A DNA stretch of 64,000 nucleotides from an uncultured bacterium (GCA_905215205.1 CAJMPK010000001.1:1-64000), one strand, 5' to 3'. Numbered from the stretch's first letter, positions 49,549 through 58,617 are shown. Translations and numbers: made by a program. Notes: generated from the letters alone by a model not told the origin.

Positions 49549-51006
49549 GTGACGGAAACGTTTGATATCGCGATTGTGGGCGCGGGCATCACAGGATGCG
49601 CCATTGCACGGCAGCTCGCGCGCTACGACCTGACCATTTGCGTGGTCGAGGCGGGCAACGACGTCGCCCTGGGCGCGTCGAAGGCCAACGGCGGCCTGGT
49701 GCACGCCGGTTACGATCCGGCACCGGGCACGGTAAAGGCGCAGGTCAACGCCCGCGGTTGCGAGTTATATAGCACGTGGGCCCAGGAGCTGGGATTTTTG
49801 TTCCGCCGCACCGGGTCGATGGTGCTGGGTTTCAACGACGAAGACCGCGCGCACCTGGAGAAGCTGCACCAGAATGGCCTGGCCAACGGCGTGCCCGAAC
49901 TGTCGATTATCGGCCCCGAGCGCATCCACGAGCTGGAGCCGCGCGCGAGTGCCAAGGCGACGTGCGCGCTGTGGTGCCCCTCGACCGGCTTTGTCGATCC
50001 GTTTGAGGTCGCCATTGCCGCGCTAGAGAACGCCGTTGCCAACGGCGTGACATTTATGCGGTCCGCGCCAGTGGAGGCAATTGAGGTTGACGGCTCGGAT
50101 GACGGAGCCGCACGCTTTACGCTGGCAACGCCCGCCGGCGATGTGCGTTGCCATTACCTGATCAACGCCGCGGGCAACGGAGCCGCGGACATCTCGCATA
50201 TGGCCGGCGCCGAGGAGTTTCAGATGGTCTGGCGCCAGGGCAACATTGTGGTGCTGGACAAAGAGCCGCGTGCGCTCATGCCGCTCTATCCCGTTCCCAC
50301 GCCGATCTCCAAGGGCGTTATCGTCACGGGCACGGTCCACGGCAATACCGTGATCACCGCGACCGCCGCCGTGCGCGAGCCCGGCGACACACAGACCTAT
50401 GCGAGCGATGTGAACACGCTGCTGACGGGAGCGCGCAAGCTGGTGCCCGATCTGGACACGCGTCGCGTGGTGCGCGCGTTTGCCGGCGGACGCCCGGTCA
50501 TTAAGGGAACGAACGACTTCTTTATTGGGCAGTCGGCCGTGGTGCCGGGGCTGTTCCAGGCCGCGGGCATTCAGTCCCCAGGCGTGGCGAGCGCGCCGGC
50601 CATTGCCGAGCGCATGGAGCTGGTACTACGCGATGCCGGCGTGGCCCTGCGCGAACGGGACGATTGGAACCCGATACGCCGCACGCCGGACGACTTCGAC
50701 CGCGCGCCGCTTACGCGCAAAGAAGAGCTCATCGATTCCGACCCCGCGTGGGGGCAGATCGTCTGCCGCTGCGAGACGGTGCCCGAGGCCGAGATTGTTG
50801 CCGCGATCCGACGCCGCCCGGGCGCGGTTTCGGTCGAGGGCGTCAAGCGCCGCTGCCGTGCCGGCATGGGTCGGTGCCAGAGCGGATTTTGTCAGAGCCG
50901 CGTGGTGGCAATCCTGGCACGCGAGTTGGGCTGCGAGCCCAGCGAGGTGCTGTTGGAGGATACCGGATCCTGGCTGGTTGAGGGACCGCTGAAGGGGGTG
51001 CGCTAG
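49549..51006 (+). CDS. FAD-dependent glycerol-3-phosphate dehydrogenase-like oxidoreductase (GlpA-like)
   Basis: 485 residues. N-terminal dinucleotide-binding 'DIAIVGAGITGCAIARQLAR', DAO-type fold with 'GASKANGGLVHAGY' and 'GVIVTGTVHGNTVITATAAV', and a C-terminal BFD-like [2Fe-2S] domain with cysteines in 'IVCRCETVPEAE' and 'CRAGMGRCQSGFC'. This two-domain type forms a complex with the next two gene products in anaerobic Gram-positives. Substrate may be glycerol-3-phosphate or another 2-hydroxy acid; it cannot be settled from sequence. GTG start with GGGAGG upstream. Confidence 0.88.
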   Translation: MTETFDIAIVGAGITGCAIARQLARYDLTICVVEAGNDVALGASKANGGLVHAGYDPAPGTVKAQVNARGCELYSTWAQELGFLFRRTGSMVLGFNDEDRAHLEKLHQNGLANGVPELSIIGPERIHELEPRASAKATCALWCPSTGFVDPFEVAIAALENAVANGVTFMRSAPVEAIEVDGSDDGAARFTLATPAGDVRCHYLINAAGNGAADISHMAGAEEFQMVWRQGNIVVLDKEPRALMPLYPVPTPISKGVIVTGTVHGNTVITATAAVREPGDTQTYASDVNTLLTGARKLVPDLDTRRVVRAFAGGRPVIKGTNDFFIGQSAVVPGLFQAAGIQSPGVASAPAIAERMELVLRDAGVALRERDDWNPIRRTPDDFDRAPLTRKEELIDSDPAWGQIVCRCETVPEAEIVAAIRRRPGAVSVEGVKRRCRAGMGRCQSGFCQSRVVAILARELGCEPSEVLLEDTGSWLVEGPLKGVR

Positions 51007-51007
51007 G

Positions 51008-52408
51008 ATGGCGATGCTTGATATGCGCGAGGGACGCGCGGAAGCCGGAGCTACGGAAACGGTGCAGGCGCAGGCGTTCGACGTGGTCGTTATCGGCGGC
51101 GGACCTGCCGGCATGGCGGCCGCGCTTGCCGCGCACAAGGCCGGTGCGCGCGTGGCCATCGTGGAGCGAGAGCAGCATCTGGGCGGAATCCTCCGCCAGT
51201 GCATCCACCCCGGTTTTGGCCTTTCGCACTTTAAGCAGGAGCTCACCGGTCCCGAGTACGCGCAGCGCTTTATCGACCAGGTGCGCACGACCGATATTGC
51301 ACTGTTCTTGGGCAGCATGGTGCTTGGGATTGATTCGGGCGAGGGCGCGTGTGTGGGCGACCCGGGCACGGACGAGGGGGCGGGAGATGCCGCGATTCAT
51401 ACCGTCACGCTCATGAGCCGTACCGGCATGATGCAGCTCACCGGACGCGCGGTCGTCCTTGCCATGGGGTGCCGCGAGCGTACACACAGCGAGATCAAGA
51501 TCCCCGGCAGCCGCCCCGCCGGCGTGTTTACGGCAGGCTTGGCGCAGCGATACATCAATATCGAAAACCTCAAGCCCGGCTCGCGCGCCGTCATTTTGGG
51601 CTCGGGCGACATCGGGCTTATCATGGCGCGTCGCTGCACACTCGAGGGGATTTCTGTCGAGGGCGTGTACGAGCTCATGCCGTACGCCAACGGTCTGCGC
51701 CGCAACGTCAAGAACTGCCTGGACGACTTTGGCATTCCGCTGCACCTGTCCACAACCGTGACGCGCGTGATCGGGCACGATCGCGTGGAGGCGGTCGAAG
51801 TGAGCAAGGTCGACGAGCACCTAGCGCCCATTCCGGGGACCGAGCGCGTTGTTCCGTGCGACACGTTGCTGCTTTCGGTGGGTCTGATTCCCGAGAACGA
51901 GCTTTCGGTTGCCGCGGGCGTTGAGCTTGACCCGCGCACGCGCGGCGCCGTGGTGGACCAGAGCCTGCAAACGAGCGTGCCGGGCATCTTTGCCTGCGGC
52001 AACGTGCTGCACGTGCACGACCTGGCCGACAACGTGACGACCGAGTCCGAGCGCACCGGTGCGGCTGCGGCGACGTGCGCGCTGGGTGGCAGCGCGAATG
52101 TCGAGCACGGTACTGCGGACCCGGGCTGCCAGCTCACGGTCTCCCCCGCCGGCATTGCAGGCTACGCGCTGCCGGGACGCATTACGGCTGTGGCACTCAC
52201 CAAACTCAACTTCCGTGTGCGCCGACCGGTCGATTCCGCCCGCGTGCGCATTCTGGCAGACGACGAGGAACTGTTCGCTGGCAAGGTCCGCCCATTTAAA
52301 CCGAGCGTGATGGAAAGCTTCCCGCTACCGGCGAAAGTCATCCAGCGCGCACTCGACCTGGGTGTTAGCGAGATTGTCCTGTCCGTCGACCCCGTTGAGG
52401 AGGCGTAA
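51008..52408 (+). CDS. NAD(P)/FAD-dependent oxidoreductase (GlpB-like/opine-oxidase alpha-like)
   Basis: 466 residues, two-dinucleotide-binding-domain flavoprotein: 'FDVVVIGGGPAGMAAALAAH' (FAD), 'GRAVVLAMGCRERTHSEIKI' and 'SRAVILGSGDIGLIMARRCT' (NAD). The 'GCRERTRSE..IPG..PAG..TAG' segment is typical of the family paired with GlpA-like and DUF1667 proteins. Starts one base after the previous stop, so the pair is co-translated and likely co-assembled. Confidence 0.88.
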   Translation: MAMLDMREGRAEAGATETVQAQAFDVVVIGGGPAGMAAALAAHKAGARVAIVEREQHLGGILRQCIHPGFGLSHFKQELTGPEYAQRFIDQVRTTDIALFLGSMVLGIDSGEGACVGDPGTDEGAGDAAIHTVTLMSRTGMMQLTGRAVVLAMGCRERTHSEIKIPGSRPAGVFTAGLAQRYINIENLKPGSRAVILGSGDIGLIMARRCTLEGISVEGVYELMPYANGLRRNVKNCLDDFGIPLHLSTTVTRVIGHDRVEAVEVSKVDEHLAPIPGTERVVPCDTLLLSVGLIPENELSVAAGVELDPRTRGAVVDQSLQTSVPGIFACGNVLHVHDLADNVTTESERTGAAAATCALGGSANVEHGTADPGCQLTVSPAGIAGYALPGRITAVALTKLNFRVRRPVDSARVRILADDEELFAGKVRPFKPSVMESFPLPAKVIQRALDLGVSEIVLSVDPVEEA

Positions 52409-52412
52409 GGCC

Positions 52413-52811
52413 ATGAGCACGTATGTGACCGAGACATTGCAGTTCAACTGCACCACCTGCCCATCCCAATGCTTCCTGACCGTAGAGGTAGAACGTGACG
52501 CAGACGGCGCCGCGGTAGAGGTGCGCTCCGTGGTCGGCAACAGCTGCCCGCGCGGCGATACGTTCGCGCATCAGGAGCTCACCTGTCCTATGCGCGTGCT
52601 CACCACCACCGTTGCCGTATCCGGCGGCGACGAGGCGCTGCTGCCCGCGCGCACGGCCGAAGCCATCCCCCTGGCACTCCACGCCCAAGCTATGGACCTC
52701 ATCAGCGGCCTGGTCGTCGAAGCCCCCATCCGCATGGGCGACGTCGTGCTGGAAGACCTCCTCGACACCGGCATCAACCTTATCGCCAGCATGGACATCG
52801 ACCCAGCCTAA
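52413..52811 (+). CDS. DUF1667 protein
   Basis: 132 residues. Cysteine motif 'NCTTCPSQCFLTVEVE' near the start and 'SCPRGDTFAHQELTCPMRVL' further on, the DUF1667 pattern; the cysteines probably bind a metal or Fe-S cluster. It is always found as the third member after GlpA-like and flavoprotein genes. ATG at 52413, four bases after the previous stop, with AGGAGG upstream. It likely acts as an electron-transfer subunit. Confidence 0.88.
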   Translation: MSTYVTETLQFNCTTCPSQCFLTVEVERDADGAAVEVRSVVGNSCPRGDTFAHQELTCPMRVLTTTVAVSGGDEALLPARTAEAIPLALHAQAMDLISGLVVEAPIRMGDVVLEDLLDTGINLIASMDIDPA

Positions 52812-52847
52812 GCAGCTCATTTAGAACGGAGCTTCATCAGCGTTTGC

Positions 52848-52914
52848 AGTTGCGGTGGAATAGTTCCTGTTTTAGGCCATTACCCCGGCAAACAGGAACT
52901 ATTTCACCGCAACT
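52848..52914. repeat. Inverted repeat, family C, copy 1 (upstream of the M24 peptidase gene)
   Basis: Outer arms AGTTGCGGTGGAATAGTTCC and GGAACTATTTCACCGCAACT pair over 20 bp with one G-T wobble on the plus strand. The inner part continues the stem with copy-specific sequence (TGTTT/AAACA, 17-base loop). The same outer arms, with the same wobble, recur at 54080-54146. No U-tract follows. Confidence 0.8.
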
Positions 52915-52966
52915 TATGTGGGGGCGCTTGGGATACCATGGTGGCACCCTAGCGAAAGGATGTTTC

Positions 52967-54055
52967 ATGGCACATGTCGATGACCAGCGCGTGGCGCGCG
53001 TGCTCGATGCCCTCGAGGCTCAGCACCCCGGCGCACAGCTGCTCGTAAACGATCCGTGGTCGATTTACTACCTGACCGGCTTTTATGCCGATATGTTCGA
53101 GCGTTTTTGCGGCGTGCTGCTCGCGCGCGGCAGCAAGCCCGTGATCTTGGTCAACACGCTGCATCAGCTGCCCGAGTACGACAATGCCCGCGTCACCTAT
53201 CACACCGACACCGATGTCGTGGCCGACGCCATCGTTCGCGAGGTCGATCCGACCAAACCGCTCGGCATCGACACCGTTATGCGCTCCGGCTTTATAATGC
53301 CCCTTATGGATCGTCACGCCGCCAGCGAGTTCTTCCTGGGCGACTTTGCCGTCACCGTCGCACGCGCCCACAAGGACGAAGCCGAGCAGGAGCTGATGCG
53401 CGTGTCCTCGGCCGCCAACGACGCCGTGATGGCCGACGCTATCAAGCTCGTTCACGAGGGCGTGACGGAACGCGAAATTGCCGACCAGATGCTCGGCCTG
53501 TATCGCAAGCACGGCAGCGAGGGCTTTAGCTTTCCGCCCATCGTGAGCTTTGGCGCCAACGCCGGCGACCCACACCACGAGCCCGACGATACGGTTCTCA
53601 AGCGCGGTGACGTGGTGCTGTTCGACATTGGTGGGCGCCACCGCAACTACTGCTCGGACATGACGCGCACGTTCTTTTGGGGCGAGCCGGACGAGGAGAC
53701 GACGCGCATCTACGACATCGTGCGCCGCGCCAACGAGGCCGCCGAGGCGCTCATCGCCCCGGGCGTGCGCATGTGCGACCTGGACCGTGCCGCGCGCAAC
53801 GTGATTGAGGGCGCGGGCTATGGGCAGTACTTTACGCATCGTCTGGGCCACTCGATCGGCTTGCAGGACCACGAGCCGGGCGACGTTTCACTCGTCAACG
53901 AGCAGGTCGTAGAACCGGGCATGACGTTCTCCATCGAGCCGGGCATCTACCTCCCCGGCCGCACCGGCGTCCGCATCGAGGACCTTGCCCTGGTGACCGA
54001 GTCCGGCGTCGAGATCCTCAACGCCTACCCCCACGATCCGACCCGCCTAGACTAG
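52967..54055 (+). CDS. M24-family Xaa-Pro dipeptidase/aminopeptidase
   Basis: 362 residues. N-terminal creatinase-like domain ('DPWSIYYLTGFYADMFERFC') and the pita-bread metallopeptidase domain with the five metal ligands in 'VVLFDIGGRHRNYCSDMTRT' (two Asp), 'HRLGHSIGLQDHEPG' (His), 'MTFSIEPGIYLPG' (Glu) and 'VRIEDLALVT' (Glu). It cleaves Xaa-Pro bonds in the cytoplasm and needs Mn or Co. ATG 52967 with AAAGGATG upstream. It is flanked on both sides by family C inverted repeats. Confidence 0.93.
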   Translation: MAHVDDQRVARVLDALEAQHPGAQLLVNDPWSIYYLTGFYADMFERFCGVLLARGSKPVILVNTLHQLPEYDNARVTYHTDTDVVADAIVREVDPTKPLGIDTVMRSGFIMPLMDRHAASEFFLGDFAVTVARAHKDEAEQELMRVSSAANDAVMADAIKLVHEGVTEREIADQMLGLYRKHGSEGFSFPPIVSFGANAGDPHHEPDDTVLKRGDVVLFDIGGRHRNYCSDMTRTFFWGEPDEETTRIYDIVRRANEAAEALIAPGVRMCDLDRAARNVIEGAGYGQYFTHRLGHSIGLQDHEPGDVSLVNEQVVEPGMTFSIEPGIYLPGRTGVRIEDLALVTESGVEILNAYPHDPTRLD

Positions 54056-54079
54056 CCCCTTCCCAATGGCCCCTCAATA

Positions 54080-54146
54080 AGTTGCGGTGGAATAGTTCCC
54101 AGATTAACCCACAGAGGCATAATCCAGGAACTATTTCACCGCAACT
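54080..54146. repeat. Inverted repeat, family C, copy 2 (downstream of the M24 peptidase gene)
   Basis: Same outer arms and orientation as copy 1. The inner part differs in sequence but is again self-complementary (GATTA/TAATC, with a symmetrical CA/CA internal loop). It lies between the convergent ends of the peptidase gene and folC. Confidence 0.8.
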
Positions 54147-54162
54147 GATGAGGGGGTATGGG

Positions 54163-55506
54163 TTAACGGAGCAGGCCGGCTACTTCGCCGGCTAGGGTGA
54201 TGGTGCCGGCGGCAACGAAGGGCTCGCCGGCGGCATCGAGGGCTGCGAGGGCCTCGGATACGCTGGGGTACACACCCGCGAGCTTATCGGCGTCCACCAG
54301 GGCAGCGAGCTCCTCCGCTGGCAGGGCGCGATCGGAATCGGTCTGCGTCACGACCACACGGGGGAAGGCCGGAACAAGCACGTCGACGATACCCGCCACG
54401 TCCTTATCAGCCAATGCGGCGCACAGCAGCGTGGGGCGATTCTCTACGCACGGATCGATCTCGTCCAGTGCACTCACAAAGTTCTCGCAGCTCTGTGGGT
54501 TATGGCAGGCGTCGATCAGTTTGAGCGGATCGGTTCCCAGCACATCAAAGCGACCCGGCGTGGGGCAGCCCATAAGAGAAGCGTCGAGCGCCTCATGGTC
54601 GAGCTCGCGACCCAGATAGCCCTCGCACAGCATAATCGCGCACGCGGCATTCTGCGGCTGATAGGCCGGCTTGACCATGCTCGACGTATAGATCGCGCGC
54701 GGCGTGGTGCAGCTAAACTCAACCGTGTCGCCCACGTGTGCCGGAAGTTTGGTCGTCGTATGGCTCACCACGAACGGCACTACGCCGCACTCACGGCAAC
54801 GGGCATCCATCACACACTGAACACTCGCCTCATGCGTGCCCTCGCCCAAAACAACCAAACGCCCAGGCTTAATAACCGCAGCCTTCTCCCCCGCAATAGC
54901 CTCAAGCGTGTCGCCAAGGACCTTCGTATGGTCGAGTCCAATGCCCGTAATGGCGACGGCCACGGGATCGGTCGCACTCGTAGCATCCCATCGTCCGCCC
55001 ATGCCAACCTCAAGCACGGCCACGTCCACCGCGGCCTCGGCAAACATAGTCAAACCGGCCACGGACAAAAGATCGAAGGGCGTAATAGAACGGAGCTCCT
55101 CGCCCGCCGCCTCACGACGTGCGTTGAGACGACGACCCGCCTCATACGCCGCAGAGACACCATGGGCAAAGACCTCGTCTGAGACGACCTTCCCGTCAAT
55201 CTCCATACGCTCGGGATAACGCACCAGATGAGGAGAAGTAAAGAGTGCCGTCTTAAGGCCCTCGCCACGAAGAATGGCAGCCGAGAATCGCGTCGTCGAG
55301 GTCTTTCCATTGGTACCGGCTATCTGGACGCAATCATAGAACTCGTCAGGACGACCAAGCTCATCGAGCATCTCGACGACGGTCTCGAGCAGCGGCGTGG
55401 AATAACGCGCAATCTTGCCCGTATCGGCCGCAAGTGCAACAGCCTCGTCAAAAGCAAGCTCCGGAACCTCAAACGGAACCGCATACAACCCAGAACGCTT
55501 TGCCAT
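54163..55506 (-). CDS. folC: Folylpolyglutamate synthase/dihydrofolate synthase
   Basis: 447-residue Mur-ligase-type enzyme that adds glutamate to folates. P-loop 'IAGTNGKTSTTRF' (about 62-74), 'TSPHLVRYPERM' (folate-binding signature), 'VLEVGMGGRWDATS' and the C-terminal 'ALADKDVAGIVDVL'. The ATG at 55506 with GAGGGGAC upstream fits best; a longer frame crosses a terminator-like hairpin. It is oriented as valS but separated from it by about 280 bp with two hairpins. Confidence 0.95.
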   Translation of the reverse strand: MAKRSGLYAVPFEVPELAFDEAVALAADTGKIARYSTPLLETVVEMLDELGRPDEFYDCVQIAGTNGKTSTTRFSAAILRGEGLKTALFTSPHLVRYPERMEIDGKVVSDEVFAHGVSAAYEAGRRLNARREAAGEELRSITPFDLLSVAGLTMFAEAAVDVAVLEVGMGGRWDATSATDPVAVAITGIGLDHTKVLGDTLEAIAGEKAAVIKPGRLVVLGEGTHEASVQCVMDARCRECGVVPFVVSHTTTKLPAHVGDTVEFSCTTPRAIYTSSMVKPAYQPQNAACAIMLCEGYLGRELDHEALDASLMGCPTPGRFDVLGTDPLKLIDACHNPQSCENFVSALDEIDPCVENRPTLLCAALADKDVAGIVDVLVPAFPRVVVTQTDSDRALPAEELAALVDADKLAGVYPSVSEALAALDAAGEPFVAAGTITLAGEVAGLLR

Positions 55507-55526
55507 AGCCAAAGTCCCCTCAACAT

Positions 55527-55559
55527 AAAAAGAGGCCCGTAATAAACAACGAGCCCCTC
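55527..55559 (-). terminator. Terminator-like hairpin directly upstream of folC
   Basis: Minus strand GAGGGGCTCGT pairs imperfectly with ACGGGCCTC and is followed by TTTTT. The T-run ends about 20 bases before the folC start codon, leaving no space for a promoter between. As at rimP, it looks like a leader attenuator; a late terminator of valS is the alternative. Confidence 0.6.
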
Positions 55560-55658
55560 CCATTCAAAATATCAGCCAAACACCGCTTTGCAGCAGAATC
55601 AAGGCCACAACCCAGTGGCCCTAACACGCCAGATGCAAACAACCACGTAAACGAACTA

Positions 55659-55774
55659 GGAGCGGCCCGATGCTTTGCTCGATACAAGTTCCGCACGAGC
55701 CGAAGGCCACTTAATGTGGCCTTCGTGCGAGCAGGACTGTCCGCAGTAGCGAGCAAAGCCCCAAACCGCGCCCC
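55659..55774. repeat. Long nested hairpin element, family A, copy 2
   Basis: Inner arms GCTTTGCTCG/CGAGCAAAGC pair perfectly, with partial pairing of outer GG.GCG. The core (CAAGTTCCGCACGAGC, tip GAAGGCCAC/GTGGCCTTC with loop TTAAT, GCAGGACTGTCCGCAGTA) matches copy 1 read on the opposite strand. It lies between the valS stop and the folC leader. Its orientation relative to the neighbouring genes is opposite to that of copies 1 and 3. Confidence 0.7.
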
Positions 55775-55784
55775 TCAGTACCGC

Positions 55785-58481
55785 CTACGAGAAGTCAGCA
55801 ACCTGAGCAGTCAGTGCCGTCAGGATCTCCTTGAGCTCAGCTGCACGGTCCTTCTTCTTCTGGACCACCGCGGGCGCGGCCTTGGCCACAAAGCCCTCGT
55901 TGGCGAGCGTCTTCTCGCAGCCGGCAAGCTCCTTCTGCGCTGCGGAAATCTCCTTCTCCAGGCGCGCCTTCTCGGCCGAAAGGTCAACCTTTCCCTCGAG
56001 CACCACAAAGACCTCGACGCCGCTGTCGACCACAGCGATGCTCGCGGCCGGCTTCTCAACATCGGTGCCCATGACCAGCGAGGCAGTGTTCGCTAGCGGC
56101 TCGATGGTCGAACGCAGGCTCTCGAGCTTCTCGATGTCCTCGGCGCCGGCGCGCACGACCACGTCGAGCTCGGCCTTGGGGCTCAAGCGGTAACGCGAAC
56201 GCGTGGCGCGGGCGGCGGAAACGACGGTACGGCACAGCTCAAACGCGCGCTCGGCGGGCTCGTCGACATACTTGGCGTAGTCGGCGGGCTCGGGCCACTT
56301 GGCGATCATGAGCGCCTCGGCGCGATCCACGTTGCCCTCGGCATCCAGATCGAGCACGCTCGCCGGCATGTTGTCCCAGATCTCCTCGGTGACAAACGGC
56401 ATGAGCGGGTGCATCAGGCGAATGGAGGTATCGAGCACAAAGATCAGGTTGCGCTGCGCCTGCAGACGGCCCTCGCCCTTCAGGCGGGCCTTGGTGACCT
56501 CGACGTACCAGTCGCAGACCTCATTCCAGAAGAACTGCTGCACGCCGCGGGCCATGTCGCCAAAGGTGTAGTTCTCAATACCCTCGGTGACCATCTTCAC
56601 GGCCATGGCCAGACGGCTGAACATCCAGGCGTCCGCCGGCGTCTCCACGACGGGCTCGCCGGGCGTGTAACCCTCCATGTTCATAAGCAGGAAGCGGCTG
56701 GCGTTCCAGATCTTGGTCACAAACGACTTGGCCTGCTCGGTGCGCGGGCTGTCGATGAGCTTCTTGGTCTTCTTGTCAATGTTCGCGTCGAACTTGACGT
56801 CCTGGTTATTGGTGCACAGCGTCAGCAGGTTGAAGCGCATGGCGTCGGCGCCGTACATACCGATGAGGTCCATGGGGTCAACGCCGTTGCCCTTGGACTT
56901 GGACATGCGGCTACCGTCCTTGGCCAGGATCGTCGGGTAGATGACGACGTCCTTAAACGGCACCTCGTCCAGGAAGTACAGCGAGCTCATGACCATGCGG
57001 GCGACCCACAGCGCGATGATGTCGCGCGCGGTGACGAGCGCCGTCGTGGGGTGATGGCCCTCGAGCAGCTCCGGCTTTTGCGGCCAACCCTGCGTGGCAA
57101 AGGTCCACAGCTGCGAGCTGAACCAGGTGTCCAGCACGTTCTCGTCCTGATGCACGTGATGGCCGCCGCACTTGGGGCACACGTCGGTGTCCTCGGTAAG
57201 GGCGTCCTCCCAGCCGCAGTCCTCGCAGTAGAACACGGGGATGCGGTGGCCCCACCACAGCTGGCGGCTGATGCACCAGTCCTTGAGGTTCTCCATCCAG
57301 GTGGTGTAGGTCTGCGTCCAGCGCGCGGGGTGGAAGGTGACCTTGCCGGAGTTGACGGCGTCCAGCGCCGGCCCCTTGAGCTTGTCGACGGCCACGAACC
57401 ACTGCTCGGACAGCCACGGCTCCAGCGCGGAGTCGCAACGGTAGCAGTGCATGACGGAGTGATCGAGGTCCTCGACGTGATCGAGCAGGCCATGCTCCTC
57501 AAACCACTTGACGACGGCCTCGCGGCACTCGTCGCGGTTCATGCCGGTAAACTCCCCGTAGCCCTCGACGACTACCGCGTGCTCATCGAAGATATTGATC
57601 TGCGGCAGGTCGTGGGCCTGACCCATGGCGTAATCGTTGGGGTCGTGAGCCGGGGTAACCTTGACAAAGCCGGAGCCAAAGTTGGCGTCGACGTGCCAAT
57701 CCTCAAAGATGGGGATCTCGCGATCGACGATGGGGAGCTTGACGGTCTTACCCACAAAGGCGGCCTTCTCGGGGTCCTTCGGGGAGACGGCGACGCCCGT
57801 GTCGCCGAGCATGGTCTCGGGGCGCGTGGTGGCGACGACGATGTAGTCCTGGCCGTTGACTGGCTCGGTCAGCGGGTAGCGCAGGTGCCACAGATGGCCC
57901 TTCTCGTCCTTATACTCGGCCTCGTCGTCCGAGATGGCGGTGGTGCAGTTGGGGCACCAGTTTACGATGCGCTTGCCGCGATAGATCAGGCCGTCGTGGT
58001 ACCAGTCGCAGAACACCTTGCGCACGGCCTGCGCGTAGTCCTCGTCCATGGTAAAGCGCTCGTTATCGAAGTCGACGGAGCAGCCCATACGTTTGATCTG
58101 CTCGACGATGATGCCGCCGTACTCGTGGGTCCAATCCCAGCAGGCGTCGACAAACTTATCGCGACCGATCTCCAGGCGGCTGATGCCCTCGCTCTTGAGT
58201 TTCTTGTCGACCTTGGTCTGCGTAGCGATACCGGCATGGTCGGTACCGAGCACCCAGCGCGTGGACTTGCCGCGCATGCGGGCCATGCGAATGATGGCGT
58301 CCTGGATGGAGTCGTCGGTGGCGTGGCCCATATGGAGCTTGCCGGTCACGTTGGGAGGCGGAATGGTGACGGTGCAGTCGCCCACGCCCTCACGGCGCTT
58401 GTAGTAGCCGCCGTCGAGCCACTTCTGCAGGATCGCCGGCTCGTTGGTCGACGGATCGTAGTTCTTGGGCATTTCTTCCAT
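55785..58481 (-). CDS. valS: Valine--tRNA ligase
   Basis: Class I synthetase, 898 residues. HIGH motif as H-M-G-H in 'NVTGKLHMGHATDDS', KMSKS motif as R-M-S-K-S-K in 'KDGSRMSKSKGNGVD', CP1 editing domain between, anticodon-binding domain, and the C-terminal coiled-coil arm typical of ValRS ('KARLEKEISAAQKELAGCEK'). Cysteine pairs 'CWQ/CPNC' and 'CEDCGWEDA...CPKCGGH' suggest zinc sites. AGGGAGAG precedes the ATG at 58481. A family A hairpin forms its leader. Confidence 0.98.
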   Translation of the reverse strand: MEEMPKNYDPSTNEPAILQKWLDGGYYKRREGVGDCTVTIPPPNVTGKLHMGHATDDSIQDAIIRMARMRGKSTRWVLGTDHAGIATQTKVDKKLKSEGISRLEIGRDKFVDACWDWTHEYGGIIVEQIKRMGCSVDFDNERFTMDEDYAQAVRKVFCDWYHDGLIYRGKRIVNWCPNCTTAISDDEAEYKDEKGHLWHLRYPLTEPVNGQDYIVVATTRPETMLGDTGVAVSPKDPEKAAFVGKTVKLPIVDREIPIFEDWHVDANFGSGFVKVTPAHDPNDYAMGQAHDLPQINIFDEHAVVVEGYGEFTGMNRDECREAVVKWFEEHGLLDHVEDLDHSVMHCYRCDSALEPWLSEQWFVAVDKLKGPALDAVNSGKVTFHPARWTQTYTTWMENLKDWCISRQLWWGHRIPVFYCEDCGWEDALTEDTDVCPKCGGHHVHQDENVLDTWFSSQLWTFATQGWPQKPELLEGHHPTTALVTARDIIALWVARMVMSSLYFLDEVPFKDVVIYPTILAKDGSRMSKSKGNGVDPMDLIGMYGADAMRFNLLTLCTNNQDVKFDANIDKKTKKLIDSPRTEQAKSFVTKIWNASRFLLMNMEGYTPGEPVVETPADAWMFSRLAMAVKMVTEGIENYTFGDMARGVQQFFWNEVCDWYVEVTKARLKGEGRLQAQRNLIFVLDTSIRLMHPLMPFVTEEIWDNMPASVLDLDAEGNVDRAEALMIAKWPEPADYAKYVDEPAERAFELCRTVVSAARATRSRYRLSPKAELDVVVRAGAEDIEKLESLRSTIEPLANTASLVMGTDVEKPAASIAVVDSGVEVFVVLEGKVDLSAEKARLEKEISAAQKELAGCEKTLANEGFVAKAAPAVVQKKKDRAAELKEILTALTAQVADFS

Positions 58482-58502
58482 ATATCTCTCCCTGTCCCGC
58501 CG

Positions 58503-58617
58503 GGGAGAAATGTAGGCCCGATTTTCGCTCGGTCAGGTCCTGGGCTCGATCGAAGACCACATTAAGTGGTCTTCGGCTCGTGCGGAATCTACGAAAATCG
58601 GGCCTACATTCCTCCCT
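58503..58617. repeat. Long nested hairpin element, family A, copy 3 (valS leader)
   Basis: Outer arms GTAGGCCCGATTTTCG and CGAAAATCGGGCCTAC are a perfect 16-bp match, extended to about 24 bp with one mismatch. Core: GGTCAGGTCCTGGGCTCGAT, tip GAAGACCAC/GTGGTCTTC with loop ATTAA, GGCTCGTGCGGAATCTA. Same orientation relative to the downstream synthetase gene as copy 1 at leuS. Ends about 20 bases before the valS start. Confidence 0.75.
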
